A stretch of DNA of 33,354 nucleotides. It comes from Deltaproteobacteria bacterium UBA5799 (GTDB taxonomy: Bacteria > Desulfobacterota > GWC2-55-46). Made by a program: the position numbers and the translations under genes. The notes beneath the pieces were generated by a model. The model had not been told where the DNA came from. It did not search any database and saw only the letters and a program-made list of their open reading frames with translations. Where the stretch lies: positions 1 to 33,354 of the forward strand of contig DIDN01000136.1 of assembly GCA_002418185.1 (NCBI GenBank). Direction: 5' to 3'. Below are positions 28,719 to 33,354 of the stretch, piece after piece (positions within the stretch are counted from its first letter, which is position 1; every line of letters begins with the position of its first letter).

Positions 28719-30086
28719 TTGGAAAAGGGCTTTCTTGCCGAGAGGATAGCTGATTACGCTCTTGGCCTTAAGTTCGCGGACCTTCCGCGCTCGGTAGTGC
28801 ACGAGGCCAGAAAGCGGGTCGTGGACTCCTTCGCCTGCATGCTCGGCGGCATGGAGTCACCTCCGGCGAGGGCCGCCATCGGAGCCTCGCCAGGTGTCTC
28901 GCGCGGCCTCTCGGCAACGGTCCTCGGGACGAAACTCCGGACTACACCCGAGCACGCCGCGTTCGCGAACGGCGTACTGGTCCGGTATCTCGATTTCAAC
29001 GACACCTATCTCTCGAAGGAGCCATCGCACCCCTCTGATAATATCGCAGCCGCGCTCTCCGCCGCGGAAGCGTCCGGGGCAGGCGGCGCGGACTTCATAA
29101 CAGCGCTCGTTGCGGGTTACGAGGTGCAGACGAGGCTCTGCGACGCGGCCCGGCTCAGGGACCGCGGATGGGACCACGTGGCCTACGGCGCTTTCTCGGC
29201 AACGACCGCGGCGGCCATGCTCCTTGGCCTTGAAAGGAACGAGTTCGTAAACGCACTCAATATAGCCGGGACCATCTCCCCGGCGCTCCGGCAGTCGCGC
29301 GCCGGGGAGCTTTCAATGTGGAAGGGGTGCGCCTTTGCCAACACCTCAAAGGACGCGCTCTTCGCGGCAATCATGGCGCAAAATGGCATTACAGGCCCGG
29401 CCCCGGTATTCGAGGGCGAGTTCGGATTTGAAAGGGTCGTCTCCGGCCCGCTCGCGCTCTCTCCGAAGTTCGGCGGCGAAGGCGGAGAGCCGTTCAAAAT
29501 ATCCGACAGCTCGTTGAAGCTCTACCCAGCCGAGCACCATTCGCAGAGCGCGATAGCCGCCGCCATCGAGCTTGTACCCGAAATAGAAGACATCCGGGAA
29601 ATAGAGTCCGTACGCGTAAGCACCTTCGGCGCCGGTTACGAGATAATCGGCTCAGGCCCGGAGAAATGGCTGCCAACGACAAGGGAGGCCGCTGACCACA
29701 GCCTCCCCTTCCTCGTCTCAGCCGCGCTCATCGAGGGAAACGTGAACTTGGCGACCTATTCCGAGGGGATTAACGACCCCGGCTTGAAAGTGCTTATGCA
29801 GAAGGTGAGCGTCGTGAAGGACCCGGGGCTCGACAGGCTCTATCCCGAGGCGGTGCCGAACAGGGTCGAGGTCAGGCTCTCGTCCGGGAAAACACTTGCG
29901 AGCGAGGTAATCTACCCCAGGGGCCACCCCAAGAACCCCATGACCGAGAAGGAGTTGGAGGACAAGTTCAGGTATCTGAGCGGCTGGTACCTCGGGGACG
30001 GCCTTGCAGAAAAGGTCCTCTCGGGACTCTGGGACATAGACCGGGCCGAAAGAATGGCCGAGGCAATGTCCCTCCTCATAAGGTGA
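28719..30086 (+). CDS. MmgE/PrpD family protein (2-methylcitrate dehydratase-like)
   Basis: A 455-residue protein of the MmgE/PrpD/cis-aconitate decarboxylase family; members dehydrate 2-methylcitrate or related acids. Family features are FADLPRSVVHEARKRVVDSFACMLGG, RYLDFNDTYLSKEPSHPSDNIAAAL, ALVAGYEVQTRLCDAARLRDRGWDHV, GTISPALRQSRAGELSMWKG, KLYPAEHHSQSAIAAAIEL and EVIYPRGHPKNPMTEKELEDKF. The frame is open back to 28575, but I place the start at TTG 28719 because AGGAGG lies at 28709-28714 and the preceding residues are encoded by a palindromic repeat. No other propionate or methylcitrate genes are nearby, so the substrate is open. Confidence 0.88.
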   Translation: MEKGFLAERIADYALGLKFADLPRSVVHEARKRVVDSFACMLGGMESPPARAAIGASPGVSRGLSATVLGTKLRTTPEHAAFANGVLVRYLDFNDTYLSKEPSHPSDNIAAALSAAEASGAGGADFITALVAGYEVQTRLCDAARLRDRGWDHVAYGAFSATTAAAMLLGLERNEFVNALNIAGTISPALRQSRAGELSMWKGCAFANTSKDALFAAIMAQNGITGPAPVFEGEFGFERVVSGPLALSPKFGGEGGEPFKISDSSLKLYPAEHHSQSAIAAAIELVPEIEDIREIESVRVSTFGAGYEIIGSGPEKWLPTTREAADHSLPFLVSAALIEGNVNLATYSEGINDPGLKVLMQKVSVVKDPGLDRLYPEAVPNRVEVRLSSGKTLASEVIYPRGHPKNPMTEKELEDKFRYLSGWYLGDGLAEKVLSGLWDIDRAERMAEAMSLLIR

Positions 30087-30095
30087 ATGATTATT

Positions 30096-30190
30096 GAAGG
30101 TCTGATTGATTCCGTTTTCGATCATTTTTCAGAATACGGGATTCTTCGCTGCGCTCAGAATGACAAGGTTTGTGGTTAATCAGACCTTCC
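30096..30190. repeat. Palindromic repeat with the same ends as the trpB-trpA element
   Basis: GAAGGTCTGATTGAT at the left and ATTAATCAGACCTTC at the right are inverted copies, the same end sequence as at 15277-15415. The inside keeps only one arm of the CATTCTGAG unit (GATTCTTCGCTGCGCTCAGAATGAC at 30140-30164, given as its parts GATTCTTCGC and GCGCTCAGAATGAC); the left arm is replaced by unrelated sequence. Confidence 0.8.
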
Positions 30191-30296
30191 TTATCAAAAA
30201 ACCAGAACAAACTGGATGAACTGGGCGAAATGGGTTATGCTTCTATTCCCGTCAAGGAAAGCAGGGATGACGATTTTTCGAGGCGGGCTTCGGGAC

Positions 30297-30494
30297 ATGG
30301 CTCCAGCAGAAGACCACATAGATTGTTTCCAATGCAGGCACTTCTACGTGACCTGGGACGAGTTCTTCCCGAGGGGGTGCAAGGCCCTCAGTTTCAAGAG
30401 CCGGGAGATGCCCTCTGCCGTTGTGCGGCGGTCCTCGGGTATCGAGTGCCAGTTGTTCGACAGGAAGAAGGAACGCGGAAGGCGGAGAGAATGA
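30297..30494 (+). CDS. Small four-cysteine protein, often mislabelled uracil-DNA glycosylase
   Basis: A protein of about 65 residues from ATG 30297 (in-frame ATG at 30267 or 30216 would give longer forms). The core is DCFQCRHFYVTWDEFFPRGC, KALSFKSREMPSAVV, then SGIECQLF: two Cys in C-x2-C and two further single Cys, a likely metal site. I recall this short family as widespread and frequently annotated 'uracil-DNA glycosylase' without the glycosylase domain, so that name should not be trusted. Its stop overlaps an ATG (30491) in the tldD frame. The function is unknown. Confidence 0.7.
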   Translation: MAPAEDHIDCFQCRHFYVTWDEFFPRGCKALSFKSREMPSAVVRRSSGIECQLFDRKKERGRRRE

Positions 30495-30523
30495 GACCTG
30501 CAGGGGCAAGGAGGTTCGTAACG

Positions 30524-31915
30524 ATGGGGCTTATGGACGGCTTCGACCCGTTGAGGGTACTTAAGGCCGCGCTCGCAAAAGGAGGCGAGTACGCGGACAT
30601 CTACGTCGAGGACACGACCAACACCTCGATAGTGGCCGAGGAAAAAAGGATAGAGAAGGTCGTCTCCGGCCGGGACCGGGGCGCGGGGATACGGGTCATA
30701 GCCGGGCTCAAGACCTATTACGCCTACACAAACGACCTTACTGAAAAGGGGCTCGTTGAAGTGGCAGGGGCAGTTGCCGCCGGGGTCCGCGATGGAAAGG
30801 AAGCAGGCGACCTGGACCTCACAAGGAAAGAATCTGCTCCCGGTTTCGACATAAAACGCCTCCCTTATAAGGCGGCGCTCGACGAAAAGGTCGGGCTCGT
30901 AAAGAGGGGCGAGAAGACGGCCTGGGCATTCGATAAGAGGATACGGCAGGTCAAGGTCGTCTACGGCGACGGCCTCCGGAGGACCGCGGTCGTAAATTCT
31001 CTCGGCGAGTGGGTCGAGGAGGAGAGGAACGCGCTCCTCTTCCTCTGTAACGCCGTCTCGGCAGAGGGCGATGTCATGCAGACCGGATACGAGCCGCTCG
31101 GGGGAATAATGGGCCTTGAGGCATTCGACGAGACCCCGCCCGAGGCCATAGCCGAGGCAGCCGCCCGGAGGGCGATCATGATGCTCAACGCAAGGAGGGC
31201 CCCCGGCGGCAGCATGGCAGTCGTCCTCTCAAGCGATGCCGGGGGCACCATGATACACGAGGCCGTGGGCCACGGCCTTGAGGCCGACCTTGCGCTCCAG
31301 AACCTTTCGGTCTATTCCGGGAAACTCGGAGAGAAAGTAGCTAATGAATCAATAACCGTGCTCGACGACGCGACCATTCCCTATAAGCGCGGCTCGTTCT
31401 TTTTCGACGACGAGGGCACTCCGGCGGAAAGGACCGTGCTTGTCGAGAACGGGATCCTCCGCTCATACATGTGCGACAGGCTGAACGCCATGAAATCGGA
31501 CTTGAGGCCGACCGGGAACGGCAGGCGTGAGTCCTACCACCACAGGCCCATACCGAGGATGACGAACACCATCATCGCGCCGGGAAAGGACAGCCCCGAG
31601 GCCATTATAAGCTCTCTCGAAAAAGGCCTGTTCGTCAAGAAAATGGGAGGCGGCCAGGTGAATACGGTGAACGGCGATTTCGTCTTCGAGGTGACCGAAG
31701 GCTATCTAATCGAGAAGGGCAAGGTCGGAGAGCCTGTCCGCGGGGCGACGCTTACCGGGAACGGCCCGGACGTGCTCATGAAGATAGACATGGTCGGCAC
31801 AGACCTCGGCTTCGGCATAGGCACATGCGGAAAGGACAGCCAGGGCGTGCCGGTCTCGGATGCGCAGCCGACGTTGAGGATACCGGAGATAACGGTCGGG
31901 GGAGAGGCGAAATAG
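30524..31915 (+). CDS. tldD: TldD family metalloprotease
   Basis: A zinc metalloprotease of the TldD/PmbA type; with TldE it trims peptides such as microcin precursors and degrades CcdA in E. coli. The product is 463 residues. The zinc motif HEAVGH (H-E-x3-H) is at residues 245-250 in MIHEAVGHGLEAD, followed by SYMCDRLNAMKSDLRPTGNGRRESY and the C-terminal GTCGKDSQGVPVSDAQPTLRIPEITVGG. I place the start at ATG 30524 because AGGAGG at 30509-30514 is 9 nt upstream; an ATG at 30491 is also in frame and overlaps the previous stop. No tldE/pmbA lies downstream, so its partner is elsewhere or absent. Confidence 0.92.
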   Translation: MGLMDGFDPLRVLKAALAKGGEYADIYVEDTTNTSIVAEEKRIEKVVSGRDRGAGIRVIAGLKTYYAYTNDLTEKGLVEVAGAVAAGVRDGKEAGDLDLTRKESAPGFDIKRLPYKAALDEKVGLVKRGEKTAWAFDKRIRQVKVVYGDGLRRTAVVNSLGEWVEEERNALLFLCNAVSAEGDVMQTGYEPLGGIMGLEAFDETPPEAIAEAAARRAIMMLNARRAPGGSMAVVLSSDAGGTMIHEAVGHGLEADLALQNLSVYSGKLGEKVANESITVLDDATIPYKRGSFFFDDEGTPAERTVLVENGILRSYMCDRLNAMKSDLRPTGNGRRESYHHRPIPRMTNTIIAPGKDSPEAIISSLEKGLFVKKMGGGQVNTVNGDFVFEVTEGYLIEKGKVGEPVRGATLTGNGPDVLMKIDMVGTDLGFGIGTCGKDSQGVPVSDAQPTLRIPEITVGGEAK

Positions 31916-31965
31916 CGCATCTCAATTGAAGGGTGAGCTGAGCATTTCACCAGCTCTGTCTCATT

Positions 31966-32037
31966 GTCATTCTGAGCGTAGCGAAGAATCTGGTATTTGT
32001 ATGAGATTCTTCGGTCACTTTGCTCCCTCAGAATGAC
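31966..32037. repeat. CATTCTGAG palindromic unit, third relative
   Basis: GTCATTCTGAGCGTAGCGAAGAATCT... paired with AGATTCTTCGGTCACTTTGCTCCCTCAGAATGAC (both in parts), 72 bp. It matches the inner part of the trpB-trpA element but has no TCTGATTAAT outer ends. It lies just downstream of tldD. Confidence 0.8.
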
Positions 32038-32052
32038 AGAAACATAATCTGC

Positions 32053-32137
32053 GATGGTGCGCACAGCGCACCCTACCGGGCTTACCCTCCGGGGTTTGTT
32101 TGAAAGACAAAAAGCAGGGTGCGCTTTGCGCACCACC
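32053..32137. repeat. GGTGCGCxxxGCGCACC inverted repeat
   Basis: TGGTGCGCACAGCGCACCCT (left) and AGGGTGCGCTTTGCGCACCA (right) are inverted copies, each itself a small palindrome. A related single unit is at 33136-33164. It sits between the tldD 3' end and the FkbM-like gene (-). It has no ORF. The 31916-32144 gap holds nothing but this and the preceding repeat. Confidence 0.75.
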
Positions 32138-32144
32138 GTTTTTT

Positions 32145-33032
32145 CTAAACCTCGACCCACGGGAGGTCCTTTATCATGGGGAACCTCTCCTGTATACCGG
32201 CTGTAACCTTCGGATGCTTGAAGCAGGAGGCAACCGGCACTTCCGGGATCTTTTCACCGAGGGGGTTTTTAATGAAGAACGCATTGTAGCCGTATCGGTT
32301 GCACCCGACCAGGCGATACCCTTTTCTTTTGGCCAACTTGGCAAAGGCCGCAAGCGAAGCGCCGCTGAAATTGGGCATATCGCCCGACATGGGATAATCC
32401 CTTGCGTTGAAGTCGTCCCGATACGGTACGGTCAGGGACTTCTCCGGGCCGAGTATGTCCTGGTACTCGACCACAACCACCCGGGGCTCGATTGCTTCTA
32501 TGGCGTCCCATATCCAGTAGTCAACTCCGTCCATGTCTATGGAAAGGAGGTCGATCTCGCCCTCGAAGCCGCTACTCCTTATCACGTCATTGACGTTGCC
32601 CCTTGTTATCCAGGCGCGTTTGCAGACCGGAGGATAGACGTACGTATTCGCGTTCCCCTTATAGAAGCTTACGCATTTCCTTACGAGGTCCTCGTTCCCG
32701 TCCACCAACAACCCGGTCCACCCGTGATTGATTATCAGGTTCGCCGTATTGCATTCCACGCCGTCGCCGGCGCATATCTCCACGCATTTCTTGTTGGCAG
32801 TGCCGATTATCGAGAAGATGTAAAGCAGTATCCCGTCCTCATCCGCTTGAGAAAAGGCCTTGAACCCGACCTCGCCCAGACCGGGCAATGCCCTGCCCGA
32901 CTCGGCCAGAGACCTGTAAAACAGCTTGAGCTGCAGCTGGGGGACCGGGTCTGCGGAACGAACGGCGCTGGAGACGACGTCCTTCAGGACGCGCCCGGCA
33001 AAATTCCGTATCCCCTGGATTGTTTTTTTCAT
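32145..33032 (-). CDS. FkbM-like SAM-dependent methyltransferase
   Basis: A 295-residue protein. The Rossmann-type SAM motif is VEICAGDGVECNTANLI at about 83-99, followed by WTGLLVDGNEDLVRKC, IDLLSIDMDGVDYWIWDAI and VVVVEYQDILGPEKSL. The pattern FSQADEDGILLYIF before motif I is typical of a group of FkbM-like methyltransferases found in polysaccharide or sugar-modification loci, by memory. No glycosyltransferases are adjacent in the window. The N-terminal about 45 residues are variable and basic. The ATG at 33032 lacks a strong ribosome binding site. Substrate unknown. Confidence 0.75.
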   Translation of the reverse strand: MKKTIQGIRNFAGRVLKDVVSSAVRSADPVPQLQLKLFYRSLAESGRALPGLGEVGFKAFSQADEDGILLYIFSIIGTANKKCVEICAGDGVECNTANLIINHGWTGLLVDGNEDLVRKCVSFYKGNANTYVYPPVCKRAWITRGNVNDVIRSSGFEGEIDLLSIDMDGVDYWIWDAIEAIEPRVVVVEYQDILGPEKSLTVPYRDDFNARDYPMSGDMPNFSGASLAAFAKLAKRKGYRLVGCNRYGYNAFFIKNPLGEKIPEVPVASCFKHPKVTAGIQERFPMIKDLPWVEV

Positions 33033-33135
33033 TTGGATTTAAGCGCCCCTTTTTATACTGAATCGCCCGAATGGAGGCGGGTTGTGAGGAGCCTTATGCC
33101 GAGAAGCGGAAGCGCGGAAAAGTTTTTGCAAATTT

Positions 33136-33164
33136 GATGGTGCGCCATAGTGCACCCTGTGCGC
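33136..33164. repeat. Single GGTGCGC unit related to the 32053 repeat
   Basis: GATGGTGCGCCATAGTGCACCCT lies at 33136-33158 and resembles the left arm of the repeat at 32053. It ends where the stop codon of the partial minus-strand gene begins. The rest of 33033-33135 holds nothing I can identify. Confidence 0.6.
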
Positions 33165-33353
33165 TCAGCAAGTTTGTTTAATAGAAAAAACTGCATCCAA
33201 AATTACACAAGCATCCCGGTATAACTGATTTGTTTTTTTATCACATGATAAAATACCATCAAAAAAAGTTGCGTACGTGGCGAAAATGACATCAACCATG
33301 TCGTTTCTGAGCTTTTCTGGCCTTACATCCTGATACCCACCAGAGACCGCCCA
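33165..33353 (-). CDS. 3' end of a PIN-like gene, cut by window edge
   Basis: The minus-strand frame is open from the window edge to TGA at 33167-33165 and gives 62 C-terminal residues. The end region reads ...DVIFATYATFFDGILSCDKK, then TNQLYRDACVILDAVFSIKQTC. The ATYATFFDGILSCDKK segment resembles the C-terminal part of PIN-domain ribonucleases, where an Asp follows the TYxxxFDGxLSxD pattern; this is a family resemblance by memory. The stretch is clearly more AT-rich than the neighbouring genes. The 5' part lies beyond the right edge, so size and start are unknown. It is upstream (in transcription) of the FkbM-like gene, 132 bp apart. Confidence 0.65.
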   Translation of the reverse strand, partial: WAVSGGYQDVRPEKLRNDMVDVIFATYATFFDGILSCDKKTNQLYRDACVILDAVFSIKQTC

Positions 33354-33354
33354 G

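Noticed and set aside
30170..30523. Upstream extension of the tldD frame
   Set aside because: It overlaps the small four-cysteine gene in another frame and lacks family similarity; AGGAGG supports ATG 30524.
33236..33253. TTTTATCACATGATAAAA palindrome as operator
   Set aside because: It lies inside the partial PIN-like coding sequence, so it is more likely incidental.
1..33354. CRISPR array, tRNA, rRNA, IS transposase
   Set aside because: No regularly spaced direct repeats, no tRNA cloverleaf I could recognise, and no transposase or integrase-like protein.

Overview
The window looks like chromosome from a Gram-negative, GC-rich bacterium of the former Deltaproteobacteria (Thermodesulfobacteriota/Desulfuromonadota) or a neighbouring lineage such as Nitrospirota. 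This rests on an LptD gene (LPS outer membrane), a c-type heme chemoreceptor, a ResB-type cytochrome c maturation protein, a MenA-like prenyltransferase, and the gene run trpEGDCFBA-accD-folC. Despite the high GC, isoleucine is very often ATA and arginine very often AGG. The lineage is inference only; no rRNA or other taxonomic marker is present.

Layout. (1) 2-4679 (+): the F1 end of an ATP synthase operon, atpA (5' cut by the window edge), atpG, atpD, atpC, closed by a strong intrinsic terminator at 4706-4735. (2) 4826-8692 (-): a chemoreceptor with a periplasmic c-heme motif, then a secreted diheme ethylbenzene-dehydrogenase-like cytochrome, then an MXAN_5187-like protein. (3) 8972-9247 (-): a small coiled-coil lipoprotein with a good sigma70 promoter. 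(4) 9526-18456 (+): a complete trp operon (trpE, G, D, C, F, B, A) running into accD and folC, with mostly overlapping start and stop codons. (5) 18765-20921 lptD and 21188-21880 a zinc-knuckle/receiver protein (+). (6) 22084-23254 (-): queD-like and folE2, the first steps of queuosine/folate pterin synthesis. (7) 23355-27205 (+): a tightly coupled four-gene run: DUF4350-like secreted protein, ResB-like protein, CaCA cation exchanger and MenA-like prenyltransferase. (8) 27331-33354: mixed singletons: Hsp20, a secreted protein with a PD-(D/E)XK-like pattern (-), an MmgE/PrpD protein, a small four-cysteine protein overlapping a tldD reading frame, an FkbM-like methyltransferase (-), and the AT-rich 3' end of a PIN-like gene (-) that runs off the right edge.

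The most striking non-coding content is the number of small palindromic intergenic repeats. At least five families occur, several of them inside core operons (atpA-atpG, atpG-atpD, trpB-trpA). One 144-bp MITE-like element is present in two equal-length copies differing at 7 positions (2453-2596 and 21939-22082). No CRISPR, tRNA, rRNA, insertion-sequence transposase or phage gene was seen. I found no clearly novel multi-gene system. The best candidates for a second look are the heme-chemoreceptor/cytochrome operon, the four-gene DUF4350-ResB-CaCA-MenA run, and the repeat families.
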